A DNA stretch of 64,000 nucleotides from an uncultured Roseobacter sp. (GCF_947492555.1 NZ_CANLNE010000004.1:62001-126000), one strand, 5' to 3'. Shown: positions 1-10,443, numbered from the stretch's first letter. The notes: generated by a model from the letters alone, not told the origin. Translations and numbers: made by a program.

Positions 1-835
1 GCGGCGCGACAATGGCGTAGCGATAGCGGATTTTTTCAGTGAGCGGGCGTACCTGGATCTCCTCCGTCATCGCACCCGCGGTCTTCACATGCGCAACCGT
101 CAACGGGTCCAGAATGGAACAGCACTGACCGGCAGAGACGAATTGCAGAATCGGCAGAAAGGTCTGGCTCTCGACCATGGTTCGAAAGGTCAGACCGCGT
201 GTCCTGAACATATCCTGCAATTCTTGTTGATGGGCATGACTGGTCTGCAAGGTGCCCATCGGTTCCCCATCGAGATCAGAGAGGGATACGACATCCCGCT
301 CTGCCAAACGGTGATCTGATGGCATGGCCAGAAAACACTCTGCTGTAATAAACTCGGCATTGTAGAGGTTTTGCGCTTCGGTGTTTTGCGGCGCGTCGGC
401 AAATCCGAAATCGATGTTCTGCGCGCGGGCAAGTTCGGCGATCTGGTTCGAACTGCGCGCAAGGATCGATACGGTGATGCCCGCATCCCCTTTGATCTGG
501 GTGGCAATAAACCGGGGAAACAGGACGGAGACAGGGCCCGGCATGGCAGCAACGCTCAGATTGCCGGTTTGCCCGTCCACAAGGCTGCGCATGGTCTGGC
601 GGACGCGGGACAGCTGGCTCAGGATCGCATCGGTTTCGGTCAGCAGGTAGTGCGCCTCCGGTACCGGGACCAGCTTGCGTCCCTGCCGGTCAAAAAGCTG
701 CAGGCCCAGCTGATCTTCCAGCGTCTTGATGGCCGCGCTGACGGCGGGTTGCGTCCGCCCGAGTTTCTTCGCCGCGTCCGAGAGGGAGGCCGATGTCATG
801 ACTGCCTGAAAAGCTGAAATCTGTGAAATATTCAT
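1..835 (-). CDS. LysR-family transcriptional regulator (partial, runs off the window edge)
   Basis: Reverse-strand reading from ATG at 835 gives MNISQISAFQAVMTSASLSDAAKKLGRTQPAVSAAIKTLEDQLGLQLFDRQGRKLVP, a typical LysR HTH. It is absent from the ORF track because the stop lies outside the window. Confidence 0.9.
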   Translation of the reverse strand, partial: MNISQISAFQAVMTSASLSDAAKKLGRTQPAVSAAIKTLEDQLGLQLFDRQGRKLVPVPEAHYLLTETDAILSQLSRVRQTMRSLVDGQTGNLSVAAMPGPVSVLFPRFIATQIKGDAGITVSILARSSNQIAELARAQNIDFGFADAPQNTEAQNLYNAEFITAECFLAMPSDHRLAERDVVSLSDLDGEPMGTLQTSHAHQQELQDMFRTRGLTFRTMVESQTFLPILQFVSAGQCCSILDPLTVAHVKTAGAMTEEIQVRPLTEKIRYRYAIVAP

Positions 836-954
836 AAAAATATACATAACTTAAATCTATGGAAAGAAAAGATATTCAAATTTGCCTTTATTTTTGGATT
901 GGCTACGCTGACCGGCATGACTCGTTTTAGAAGTCAGCTACATGGGAGACTGTA

Positions 955-1965
955 ATGAAGGTATTTTCAAAGCTTACGGGCGTTGCTCTGGCAACGACCC
1001 TGGCAGCCGGAACAGCGGTTGCACAGGATCCGACCTTCTTTCGGATCGGGACAGGCAGTGCAGGGGGCACTTACTTCCCCATTGGTGGCACAATCGCCAA
1101 TGGCATTTCTGCGCCTCCGGGATCACGCGCCTGCGACGAGGGGGGCCAGTGCGGCGTGCCCGGTTTGATCGCAATTGCGCAATCGACGACAGCGTCGGTG
1201 TTCAACAACACGGCGGTGGAGAATGGCGAATTGGAAGCCGGGCTTGCCGCCGCGGATGTGACCCGGTCGATGTATCTGGGCGAAGGCAAGTTTGACGGCA
1301 AACCGCATCCGAAACTGCGGATCGTCGCCAACCTCTTCCCCGAAGACCTGCATCTTGTCATGCCAAAAGGCGCGTCCCTTGGCGGGCTGGCTGATCTGGC
1401 GGGCAAACGGGTCGGGATTGCTCAGGCCGGATCCGGCACGCAGGTGGCCGTGGAGCAGATGCTGGCAGAATGGGGCGTGACCCGTGACAACATGGACGAG
1501 GCAGAATTGAACAACAGCCAGTCGGCCGAACGTCTGGCGGACGGGCAGCTTGACGCCTATTTTTACGCCGCAGGCTGGCCGGTCTCCGCGATGGTGCAGC
1601 TCTCCACGACCAAGGGCATGGAGCTGCACAGCTTCAGCGATGAAGATCTGGCCAAGATCAACGAGATCATTCCGGCCTACATCCCGTCGAAAATCCCTGC
1701 CGGTGTCTATGAGGGCGTGGATTACGACGTGAAAACGCCGGCGGTCTCCGCCTTGCTGATCGTGTCCTCGGATCTTTCGGAAGAACTGGTATATGGCATC
1801 ACCAAGGCGATGTGGAACGACAACACACGCAAGCTGCTCGACAATGGTCATGCCAAGGGCAAGCAGATCACACCGGATACGGCGCTTGATGGCATCGCCG
1901 CACTTGGTGTGCCGCTGCACGCGGGTGCCGAGAAGTTCTACCGGGAAGCCGGACTTCTGAAGTAA
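955..1965 (+). CDS. TAXI-family TRAP transporter solute-binding protein
   Basis: Signal peptide followed by FFRIGTGSAGGTYFPIGGTIANGIS, the TAXI signature; followed by a fused TRAP permease gene. Confidence 0.92.
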   Translation: MKVFSKLTGVALATTLAAGTAVAQDPTFFRIGTGSAGGTYFPIGGTIANGISAPPGSRACDEGGQCGVPGLIAIAQSTTASVFNNTAVENGELEAGLAAADVTRSMYLGEGKFDGKPHPKLRIVANLFPEDLHLVMPKGASLGGLADLAGKRVGIAQAGSGTQVAVEQMLAEWGVTRDNMDEAELNNSQSAERLADGQLDAYFYAAGWPVSAMVQLSTTKGMELHSFSDEDLAKINEIIPAYIPSKIPAGVYEGVDYDVKTPAVSALLIVSSDLSEELVYGITKAMWNDNTRKLLDNGHAKGKQITPDTALDGIAALGVPLHAGAEKFYREAGLLK

Positions 1966-2062
1966 GGTCTCCTCTTCCAGCCTTACCAGAGCACGGGCGG
2001 CGGGCGACACCTGTCCGCCGCCCGATGGATGATCTGCACCACATGACGACAGGGGACGCCAG

Positions 2063-4276
2063 ATGAGCGATCAGCAGTCCGAAGCCGTGCGCGACCTTTC
2101 CCAAGCAGAACTGGCCGCCATTGAAGAGAAATACGATGAGGGGGCGGCCACGCGGTCAGTCACGCCCGCCTTTGGCAAGGTCCTGCGCTATGTGGCGCTG
2201 ACCTTTGCGGTCTATCACTATCTGACGGCCGGTTTCGCCCTGCCGCCGGACTATTGGCACATGGGCTGGCACCTGTCGGGGCTCTTCATCCTGACCTACG
2301 CGCTCTATCCGATGGTCAAAACACCAACCTCCTTTGATCTCAACACTGGCGCACTGCGCCTTGGGGGGGTGCCCTACCTCGATATCATTCTGATGGTCCT
2401 CGGCGTCGCCTCGGCGCTGTATCTGGGGTTGGCATGGCGCGGGATCGGGATGCTGGGCGTGGAGGAAATGACCTTTCGCATGGGCAATCCCAATGGTTAT
2501 GATCTGCTGTTTGGCTGCATCCTGATCGTGCTGGTGCTCGATATCGCGCGGCGGACGCTGGGGTGGATACTGCCCTTCATCATCAGCATCTTCATTTCCT
2601 ACGCGCTGCTTGGCCCCTACTTTCCCGGCCTGCTCCAACACCCGGGTGTGAAATTCAACACCTTCGTTTCCTCGATGTACTTCCCGCAGGAAGGTATCTT
2701 TGGCGTCACCCTCTGGGTGGTCTCCACAATCGTCTTTCATTTCGTGCTGTTCGGCGTGATCGCGCAGCGCACCGGGCTGGGGCAGCTTTTCATCGACAAT
2801 GCCACCATCCTCGCCGGGCGTTACACGGGCGGACCCGCCAAAGTGTCCGTCGTATCCTCCGCCTTCTTTGGTACGATTTCTGGCTCGTCGGTGGCCAATA
2901 CGGTTTCAACCGGGGCGCTGACGATCCCGAACATGAAACGGCTGGGCTATCCCGGTCACTTTGCCGGTGGCGTCGAAGCCGCAGCATCCGCAGGTGGCCA
3001 GATCACGCCGCCGATCATGGGTGCTGCGGCCTTCATCATGGCGGAGTTCTTGGAGCTTCCCTATACAACCATCGTCATTGCCGCGATCTTCCCGGCGCTG
3101 CTGCACTACGTGGGCGTGTTCACCGTTGTGCATCTGATGGCGCGCAAGCTGGGTCTGCAGGGGCTGACCAAAGACGCACTGCCGAAACTGCGCGCGGTCT
3201 GGAGCGATGGGTGGGCCAACATCGTGCCGCTGGTCGGTCTGCTGGTGGTGCTCTTCTCAGGCTACACACCCTACATGTCCGCCTTTTGCGGGATTTCCTT
3301 GGCAATCATCGCAGGCATGAGCAGGCTCAGGGAACCGGTGACGCTAGTCTATGCAGCGGCGTTTATCGGGTTTGTCGTCTGGAAACAGGCTGGCGGCGGC
3401 TTCGACGTCGCAATGTCCGCCATCCTCATTCTCGGCGCAGTTGTGGCCACGCTCAACCCCCAGCGTCGCATTTCCCTGCCGGAGATGGGCGATACCTTTG
3501 AGACCGGCGTGAAATACGCGCTGGCCGTGGGTGCCGCCTCTGCCGCGGTTGGGATCGTGATCGGCGTGATCAACACCACCGGCGTGGGGTTTCGTATCGG
3601 GTTTATGGTGACGCAGGCGGCCTCAAATCTGGGCAATGACATCTCATGGCTCTTTACCTTCGGCGCTTATGAATTATTTTCCGTCGAGGACCTGACGCTC
3701 TTCATCAGCCTCGTCTTCATCGCGCTGGCCTGCATCCTGATGGGGGCAGGGGTGCCGACAACCGCGCTCTACATCATGCTTGTGTCCGTGGCGCAGCCCG
3801 CGCTGGCACAACTGGGCGTTCCTCCCATCGCGAGCCACATGTTCGTGCTCTACTACGGCGTTGTCGCTGAAATCACGCCACCGGTCTGCACATCGGCCTA
3901 TGCGGCAGCGGCCATCGCGAACTCCAACCCGTTCCGCACGGGGATTTCAGCCTTCACCCTTGGATTGGGCAAGGTGGTGGCGCCCATGGCCTTCGTCTAT
4001 GCGCCGGTGCTGCTCTTTGTCTCGTCGACCGGTTTCGACCTGTGGGAGTTCACCTATACGGCGGCCAGTTGCATCGCGGGGGTGATCGCCTTGTCCTCCG
4101 CCGTCGTGGGGTACTGGCTGGCTCCGGTGAACATCGCGTTCCGCTGGTTGCTGGCCATTGCCGGGCTCATCTTTATCGCGCCATCGCTGCAGGCCGATCT
4201 GGTGGCGCTGATTGTTGCCTCGCCTGTGATCGTCACGCAGCTGATCGTGCGGCGCGGAGCGAAAGCGGCAAGCTGA
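2063..4276 (+). CDS. TRAP transporter fused permease (DctQM-like)
   Basis: 737 aa polytopic protein with TRAP motifs (SGSSVANTVSTGALTIPNMKRLGY, GVPTTALYIM); downstream of the TAXI SBP. Confidence 0.92.
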   Translation: MSDQQSEAVRDLSQAELAAIEEKYDEGAATRSVTPAFGKVLRYVALTFAVYHYLTAGFALPPDYWHMGWHLSGLFILTYALYPMVKTPTSFDLNTGALRLGGVPYLDIILMVLGVASALYLGLAWRGIGMLGVEEMTFRMGNPNGYDLLFGCILIVLVLDIARRTLGWILPFIISIFISYALLGPYFPGLLQHPGVKFNTFVSSMYFPQEGIFGVTLWVVSTIVFHFVLFGVIAQRTGLGQLFIDNATILAGRYTGGPAKVSVVSSAFFGTISGSSVANTVSTGALTIPNMKRLGYPGHFAGGVEAAASAGGQITPPIMGAAAFIMAEFLELPYTTIVIAAIFPALLHYVGVFTVVHLMARKLGLQGLTKDALPKLRAVWSDGWANIVPLVGLLVVLFSGYTPYMSAFCGISLAIIAGMSRLREPVTLVYAAAFIGFVVWKQAGGGFDVAMSAILILGAVVATLNPQRRISLPEMGDTFETGVKYALAVGAASAAVGIVIGVINTTGVGFRIGFMVTQAASNLGNDISWLFTFGAYELFSVEDLTLFISLVFIALACILMGAGVPTTALYIMLVSVAQPALAQLGVPPIASHMFVLYYGVVAEITPPVCTSAYAAAAIANSNPFRTGISAFTLGLGKVVAPMAFVYAPVLLFVSSTGFDLWEFTYTAASCIAGVIALSSAVVGYWLAPVNIAFRWLLAIAGLIFIAPSLQADLVALIVASPVIVTQLIVRRGAKAAS

Positions 4277-5515
4277 ATGGATCAACCCGTCTTCATTCTG
4301 GGTGCAGGTATCATCGGTATCTGCACGGCGCTCTCTCTCGCCGAGCGCGGCGTTGCAGTGCGGGTCATTGATCGCAGGGAGCCGGGGCAGGAGACCTCTT
4401 TTGGCAACGCTGGCATCATCTCGCCCTGGTCGGTCATTCCGCAATCCATGCCCGGGGTGTGGCGACAAATTCCGCAGCTGATGTTCGGGCGGGCGGCACC
4501 GCTCTCGATCCGACCTGCCGCCTTGCCGAAAATGATCCCTTGGGGCTTGCGGTTCCTGCGGCAGGCCAGCGAAGCCCGGGTGCGGGCAACGGCGGAGGTG
4601 ATGGAGCTGCTCTGTGCGCCGTCCATTGATCTTTACCGGCGGCACCTGCAAGGGACGGGCGCTGAGACGCTCATCAAGGATAGCATTTACGTACATGCAT
4701 TCAGGGACGGGAGCCGGGCCACCCTAACGTCCCTCGACTACGCGATCCGGCGCGAGAAAGGGGCCAATCTTGAACTGGTGGGGCAGGATGTGTTGCAAGC
4801 CACCGAACCAGCACTCAGCCCGGACTTCAACGCGGCAGTCCTGATCCACGATCAGGCGCGCGCGCTCTCTCCCGGACGTATCGGGCGTGTTCTTGCAGAA
4901 AAAGCCAGAGGTCTTGGGGTCGATTTCGTTTCGGACAATGTTCGCAAGCTGAACAGGTCGGACGGTGACTGGCAGATTGTCTGCGATGGGGACACCTATG
5001 CCGCGGCCCGCGTCGTTGTGGCGATGGGGGCTTGGAGCGCCAAGCTCTTGGCGCCCCTCGGTCTTCGGATGCCGCTGATGGCCGAGCGCGGCTACCATGT
5101 TGAGTTTGCGCGGCCGGGGATCGAAATCCGGAATTCGGTGATGGACGTCGATGCGAAACTGGTTGCCAGCAGCATGGAGACAGGTGTCCGGATTGCCGGG
5201 CAGGCCGAATTCGCACCGGTTGACGCCCCACCTGATGACCGGAAACGCGGGCAGTTGCGCAAGCTGGCGAAAGCGGCCTTTCCAGACCTGAAAACGGGTG
5301 TCAAAAGCTTCTGGATGGGGCGTCGGCCATCCTTTCCCGACAGCCTGCCGGTGTTGGGCGAAGCGCCTGAAAAACAAGGGTTGTTTCTGAATTTTGGACA
5401 TTCGCACTATGGTTTGATGATGGCGCCGAAATCGGGTGAGTTGCTGGCGGATATGGTGATCGGTCGGGCGTCAAATGCGGATGTCACGGCATTGGGGGCT
5501 GAACGCTTTTTGTGA
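4277..5515 (+). CDS. FAD-dependent oxidoreductase, D-amino-acid dehydrogenase (DadA)-like
   Basis: N-terminal FAD motif FILGAGIIGICTALSLAERGVAVRVIDRREPGQETSFGNAG; C-terminal NFGHSHYGLMMAPKSGELLADMV. Confidence 0.88.
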   Translation: MDQPVFILGAGIIGICTALSLAERGVAVRVIDRREPGQETSFGNAGIISPWSVIPQSMPGVWRQIPQLMFGRAAPLSIRPAALPKMIPWGLRFLRQASEARVRATAEVMELLCAPSIDLYRRHLQGTGAETLIKDSIYVHAFRDGSRATLTSLDYAIRREKGANLELVGQDVLQATEPALSPDFNAAVLIHDQARALSPGRIGRVLAEKARGLGVDFVSDNVRKLNRSDGDWQIVCDGDTYAAARVVVAMGAWSAKLLAPLGLRMPLMAERGYHVEFARPGIEIRNSVMDVDAKLVASSMETGVRIAGQAEFAPVDAPPDDRKRGQLRKLAKAAFPDLKTGVKSFWMGRRPSFPDSLPVLGEAPEKQGLFLNFGHSHYGLMMAPKSGELLADMVIGRASNADVTALGAERFL

Positions 5516-5596
5516 CGTTACCCCGCGCAAGCAAGGCGAATTCAGCCTTTCATTTCATGTTTCCAGCCCACTGATTTGGTCGCAGGCAATAGGCGG

Positions 5597-5619
5597 AAAT
5601 TCTCGTCAGGCGAGAATTT
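5597..5619. promoter_or_regulatory. Perfect 9-bp inverted repeat AAATTCTCG-TCAGG-CGAGAATTT
   Basis: Read directly; sits just upstream of the endonuclease III-like ORF. Could be an operator or an RNA hairpin. Confidence 0.5.
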
Positions 5620-5624
5620 AGTTC

Positions 5625-6416
5625 ATGCTTTGTTCTATTTTTGGTAGGCTGCACCACATGCAGCTATCCTTGATTCCAGATGATCGGGAAGACCGCCTGC
5701 TGTCCATCCATCGACGCCTGCGCAGGCAATACGGTCCTCAAGGCCCTCACGTGTTGCTGGACCCTGTATCACAGCTTGTCATGGGGCTTATCGGGGGCAA
5801 GACGCGGGGAGAGATTTCGACATCCGTCTTTTGCGCGCTCAAAGGACGGTTTCGTGATTGGGAAAGCCTGCGGGATGCCCCGGTGCAGGAAATCAGGCAG
5901 CTGATTGCACCTGTGACCTTTGCGGAGGTGAAGGCGCGCAGGCTCAAGTCAGCCCTTCAGATGGTGACAGCCAGCCAAGGCGCCCTGACGCTTGATCTGC
6001 TCAAACCAATGTCGGTTAGCGCTTCGCTGAACTGGCTGGAACCACTGCCCGGCGTTGGTCGGAAAACGGCGGCGACAGTTTTGAACTTCAGCACCCTTCG
6101 CAAACCGGCCCTCGTGATTGACACCCATCACCTGCGGGTTGCCCGTCGCCTTGGCCTGATCCGCCCGCGCGCCGGAACGGTGGAGGCGTATGAGCAGCTG
6201 TCGCCCTTATTACCGCCCCAATGGGGCGCGCCAAACGTGGACAGCCATCACCAATTGGTCAAGCGTCATGGGCAGCATCGATGCCGGGCAACATGGCCTG
6301 AGTGTCACGGGTGCTGTCTCGCAGACCTGTGCGACGCCTTTCGCGCGACCAGACAGACGTCAATTTCAGGAGCGGCTGCACCTTTCGACCCGCCAATACG
6401 CACGGACAAGTCGTGA
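5625..6416 (+). CDS. Endonuclease III-like HhH-GPD DNA glycosylase (start may be 5658)
   Basis: HhH motif LEPLPGVGRKTAATVLNF, catalytic-region VIDTHHLRVARRLGL, and C-terminal Cys cluster CRATWPECHGCCLADLC. Confidence 0.85.
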   Translation: MLCSIFGRLHHMQLSLIPDDREDRLLSIHRRLRRQYGPQGPHVLLDPVSQLVMGLIGGKTRGEISTSVFCALKGRFRDWESLRDAPVQEIRQLIAPVTFAEVKARRLKSALQMVTASQGALTLDLLKPMSVSASLNWLEPLPGVGRKTAATVLNFSTLRKPALVIDTHHLRVARRLGLIRPRAGTVEAYEQLSPLLPPQWGAPNVDSHHQLVKRHGQHRCRATWPECHGCCLADLCDAFRATRQTSISGAAAPFDPPIRTDKS

Positions 6417-6493
6417 TTGGGTCACATCGATTGGTCTCGCGGCGATGGTCTGTGGCAGCACATTCTGTGCGGAGCGCTAAAGTGACCTAAGTC

Positions 6494-6618
6494 TATAACA
6501 AGAAGTGCAACCTACGCGCAGACCACCTGTTGCTCGGCATACCAAAATGGACAGCACTGTCCGATATCTGGGCGTTTAACTGGAGAGTGCTCTGGCCATC
6601 GCGGAAGCCATCGAATTC
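6494..6618 (+). pseudogene. Decayed C-terminal fragment of a tyrosine recombinase/integrase
   Basis: YNKKCNLRADHLLLG / (1-nt frameshift) / TKMDSTVRYLGV*LESALAIAEAIEF matches the integrase C-terminal pattern NLRAVQLLLGHTKMDSTVRYLGVELEDALxIAEAIEI, with one frameshift and one in-frame TAA. Confidence 0.75.
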
Positions 6619-7284
6619 CAGATCGGAAGGTTGTCGTGGTGGACCGCCCAAACCGGCCCTTGGCTGCAGAGTGAATAGCTGCTGCGCAGCTTCACCGAAG
6701 CGGGCATTCGTTTCGTACACGAAGCCGGTGGCTGGTCGACTTCATACGTGTAGGTTTTCGCAAATTCTTGGTCGCGAAATTATCGCGCCGAGTATTCGAA
6801 CAGGATTTGAATGCTTTGATGAGAGGTTGGACTCCCCTCATACCCAGCGCGCCAGACGCGCCGGCAAGGTTCACGGGATTCTCCTGCTCGCAAGTACTTA
6901 TCGAATAACTCGCGCCGCGAGCAGTGAACTTTATCTGTTAGGAAAAGCCCGTGTATGGAGCGACAACACGAGGGAAGGAAACATGGTTGCCCTACGGCGA
7001 GAGCCGCTGCGATAGACGGAGCCCCAGCGCTTGTCGCCTCCTCCGGTAGGGGTGCAGGCGAAATGCCCAACGGCAATCCCAGCAGGAATGGTCGGCAAAG
7101 CCAATGAGAGTGTTACGGCAAATGGTTGGGAGTGTCCGGTAGATCACAGACCAATGGGATTGATCTTCAAAGAGTTGTCACAAATCCTCATCTTGCGAGA
7201 AGGCTTTATGGAGAGTTCTACCTCAACTTGTATTTCTTGACCATCAGGTGCATGGTTTGGCGCAGGTGAAAAAGGTGTGATTTC

Positions 7285-8034
7285 GTGTGCATTGGGAAAT
7301 GGTGCTGCGCTTGGCTGATGGCAATTTCTGTCTTTGGCAGTGGCGTGGCAATCGCTGAGGAACGGCTTCTTGTTGTTGCGGATGAATGGCCTCCCTTTTC
7401 CGGGGAGGGGCTGCCGGGGCTTGGGATTTCCCTTGATGTGACCCGTGCAGTGCTTGAGCGTGCCGGCTACGAGGTGGAAACGGCGATCCTGCCGTGGTCT
7501 CGCGTGGTTAGTGGTGCGAAATCCGGTGAATATGACGTCGTCACGAGCCTGTTTCTCGACCCGGAAATGCAGAAATCCGTGTTTTATTCAGAGCCTTTTT
7601 TTGAAACGCAGGTTCAGTTCGTGCGGCAAAAGGGTCGCGACATCACTTACGACGGGCTGGACTCCCTGCAGCCCTATGTCATCGCGGTTGGAGCCGGATT
7701 TCTGTACGAAACCGAGTTCGACAATGCAGACCACCTCAAAAAGTTTGAAGTGACCACGACCCTGCAGGGCCTGAAGATGGTGGCGGCGGGGCGTGTGGAC
7801 CTGACCCTGGACAGCTCACATGTCGTGCGGCACTCCATGCTGCTCTCTGACGATGCTCTTCAGGACCAACTTGAATTTCTGCAACCTGCCCTGACCAAGC
7901 AACAGATCCACATGGCTGTGTCCCGGTCACGACCGGATCACGCAGGTATCGTGGCCGATTTCAACGCGGCGCTGACCGACATGCGCGCGGATGGGTCGCT
8001 GGATGCGCTGCTGGAAAAGCACAACACGGACTGA
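7285..8034 (+). CDS. Periplasmic solute-binding protein (SBP_bac_3-like) linked to a sensor kinase
   Basis: Signal peptide, then LLVVADEWPPFSGEGLPGLGISLDVTRAVLERAGY; ends 6 nt before the kinase start with no permease or ATPase nearby. Confidence 0.85.
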   Translation: MCIGKWCCAWLMAISVFGSGVAIAEERLLVVADEWPPFSGEGLPGLGISLDVTRAVLERAGYEVETAILPWSRVVSGAKSGEYDVVTSLFLDPEMQKSVFYSEPFFETQVQFVRQKGRDITYDGLDSLQPYVIAVGAGFLYETEFDNADHLKKFEVTTTLQGLKMVAAGRVDLTLDSSHVVRHSMLLSDDALQDQLEFLQPALTKQQIHMAVSRSRPDHAGIVADFNAALTDMRADGSLDALLEKHNTD

Positions 8035-8040
8035 CAGCAG

Positions 8041-10344
8041 ATGCCCAAAAGATGGAATAACCGGCTCGCTTTCTCGCTGCTATTGTGGGTCCTTCTATGC
8101 AATGCACTGTTGTCAGTTCTGGCAACTTCGTTGCAACTCTACCTTGCCTTTCAGCGGGAGGACGACGCACTGCATGACCTCGTCCTGCAGGTTGAAAAGG
8201 GCTTTGGGCAAAGCCTGAGTTCGGCGCTGTGGTCCTTTGACACATTGCAGGTGAACGATATCCTGGACGGCATTTTCTCAAGTGCCGATATTGCTTCTCT
8301 GAAACTGACCAGCAGCGGCGGGCAGACATGGGACCGTGCGCCGCTCGATCCGAATGAACAACTGGACGTCGAACGCTTCGATCTCGAATACACCGATCCG
8401 GTGCGCGGAGTGACATCGCTCGGAACGCTCGAATTGGGTCTGAGCCGTGCGCGGATATGGTCGAACCTTTATGCACAGGTGCTGGTGGTGTTCCTGTCGA
8501 ACATCGCCAAGACCGGCTTCGCCTCGATCGCAATCCTTGTGATCTTTCATCGTCTGGTCAGTCGCCATTTGCGCCATATCGCAGCGCATGTTTCGGAGCC
8601 TGAATGGTTCACCACGGGCGCACCGCTGAACCTGGACAGGCGACATGCTCATAGTTGGGATGACCTTGACGCCATCTCGACCGAAATCAATGCGACACGA
8701 GACCGGCTCCTTGATTTTGAAAGCGACCTGCGGGCGACATCCGAGCAGTTGCGCGTTGTGCTGGACACAACGGCAAACGGCATCATCGGGCTGAACGAGA
8801 ACGGGGTGGTGGATGTCATAAATCCAGCGGCGCGCCATATGCTTGGTGGCAAGTCAGAGATGACGCCCTTTTCATGGCCTGACGAGATCAAGTTTCTGGA
8901 TGTGGCGGACATGCATCCGTTGGATGCGTCCTCCGATCCGATCAATCGCGCGCTTGCGGGGCAGGTCCTGACCGGCGAAACCCATCTCATGACCCGGAGT
9001 GGCAGTAGTGAGAATCGTTACGTGCGCGTGTCCAGCGCATTGGTTGAGGATGACGCGAGCAGTTTGAGGTGTGTAATCTTGCTGGATGATGTCTCCCTTC
9101 TGGAGAAGAACCGGCAGCAGGTGGAACGTAAGGGAAGGCTGGACGCCCTTGGGCAGTTGACCGGTGGTATTGCGCATGATTTCAACAATTTGCTCGCCAC
9201 CATCCTCTACGCAATGCAGTTGACGCGGACAGACAATATTTCGGAACGGTCTGACCGGGTTCTGTTGACGGCGCTGAACGCGGTCGAGCGGGGGCGCGCG
9301 CTCACCAATCGGTTGCTTGCCTTTGCCAAGCGGCAACCAGGATTGGCAAAATCGCGCCCGCTCACCGAGACCTTTGCCGAATTCGAAGCGCTTGCGCGAC
9401 CTGCGATCGAAGAGACGGTCGATATTTCCTTCCTGGCGCCGAACCCTGAACTGCTGGTCTATTGTGACCATGGCCAACTCGACAATGCCCTGTTGAACCT
9501 GGTGCTCAACAGCCGGGACGCCATCATGCGCAGCGGCAAGGGCAGTAAGATCATCGTCAAGGCGCGTGCGATTGACGAGGTAGATGTCGATCTGGCACTG
9601 CGGCGTGAGGACCTGCATGCCTATATCACCCAAGGGATGCGGGAGGAGCACGCTGCAGATGTGGCACGCAAGGATGAACGCGCGTATCGCTATGTCGAGC
9701 TTTCCGTGACAGATGATGGTCCCGGCATGACGAATGAGGTGAAAAGACGCGCGATTGACCCTTTCTTCACCACCAAGGACACGAATTCCGGAACGGGTCT
9801 GGGTCTGTCTATGGTCTACGGGTTCATCCAGAATTCTGATGGCGAGTTGCGCATCTATTCCGAACTTGAATTCGGGACCACGATCAGGTTGATCTTGCCG
9901 CGAGGGACACTGGAGAATGAAAGAGAAGAGCCAATGACCCGGCTGCCGCCGCGACGCGGGCAAGGAGAGAAAATCCTTGTCGTCGAAGACGAAGTCAGCC
10001 TGTTGATGGTGATGGAAGATCTGATCAGTGAGCTCGGTTTCGAATTCATCGCCGCACGGTCGGGTGCCGAGGCGCTGGAGTTGATCGAGATGGGAGACGC
10101 GGTGGATCTGTTGCTGACGGATATCGTCATGCCCGGCGGTATTGGTGGCTTTGAACTGGCAACCCGGGTCAGAAAGCTGCGCCCCGACCTGCCTGTTGTC
10201 TATATGTCCGGCTACACCGGATTTACCTCTTCCGAAATGGGAGAGGTTGTGGCACCGATGGTTCAGAAACCGTGCCCGCCCGGTGAACTGGCGGAAATAC
10301 TGGCCGACACGCTGGCGGGTAAGCCGTCGGAGAAACAGGGATGA
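8041..10344 (+). CDS. Hybrid sensor histidine kinase with C-terminal receiver domain
   Basis: N-terminal TM segments; H-box GGIAHDFNNLLATILYAMQ; HATPase DDGPGMTNEVKRRAIDPFFTTK; REC KILVVEDEVSLLMVMEDL...LLLTDIVMPGG. Confidence 0.95.
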   Translation: MPKRWNNRLAFSLLLWVLLCNALLSVLATSLQLYLAFQREDDALHDLVLQVEKGFGQSLSSALWSFDTLQVNDILDGIFSSADIASLKLTSSGGQTWDRAPLDPNEQLDVERFDLEYTDPVRGVTSLGTLELGLSRARIWSNLYAQVLVVFLSNIAKTGFASIAILVIFHRLVSRHLRHIAAHVSEPEWFTTGAPLNLDRRHAHSWDDLDAISTEINATRDRLLDFESDLRATSEQLRVVLDTTANGIIGLNENGVVDVINPAARHMLGGKSEMTPFSWPDEIKFLDVADMHPLDASSDPINRALAGQVLTGETHLMTRSGSSENRYVRVSSALVEDDASSLRCVILLDDVSLLEKNRQQVERKGRLDALGQLTGGIAHDFNNLLATILYAMQLTRTDNISERSDRVLLTALNAVERGRALTNRLLAFAKRQPGLAKSRPLTETFAEFEALARPAIEETVDISFLAPNPELLVYCDHGQLDNALLNLVLNSRDAIMRSGKGSKIIVKARAIDEVDVDLALRREDLHAYITQGMREEHAADVARKDERAYRYVELSVTDDGPGMTNEVKRRAIDPFFTTKDTNSGTGLGLSMVYGFIQNSDGELRIYSELEFGTTIRLILPRGTLENEREEPMTRLPPRRGQGEKILVVEDEVSLLMVMEDLISELGFEFIAARSGAEALELIEMGDAVDLLLTDIVMPGGIGGFELATRVRKLRPDLPVVYMSGYTGFTSSEMGEVVAPMVQKPCPPGELAEILADTLAGKPSEKQG

Positions 10345-10443
10345 CGACTTTTGCCTGACGCTTGCTCGCCCCTCTCCGCTCCAGACCATGCGGGCGCGAA
10401 CGCCGGGCACAACGCATGGCCAATCAACTTGGTGGAGTAGCGT

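Noticed and set aside
1123-2010. 295-aa minus-strand ORF opposite the TAXI SBP
   Set aside because: Antisense shadow of a confident SBP gene.
6530-7015. 161-aa plus-strand ORF downstream of the endonuclease III-like gene
   Set aside because: Frame does not match the integrase remnant it overlaps; Cys/Ser/Arg-rich and no domain.
8872-10410. Long minus-strand ORF (512 aa) opposite the hybrid kinase
   Set aside because: Antisense shadow ORF of a clear histidine kinase; low-complexity, basic composition and no domain.
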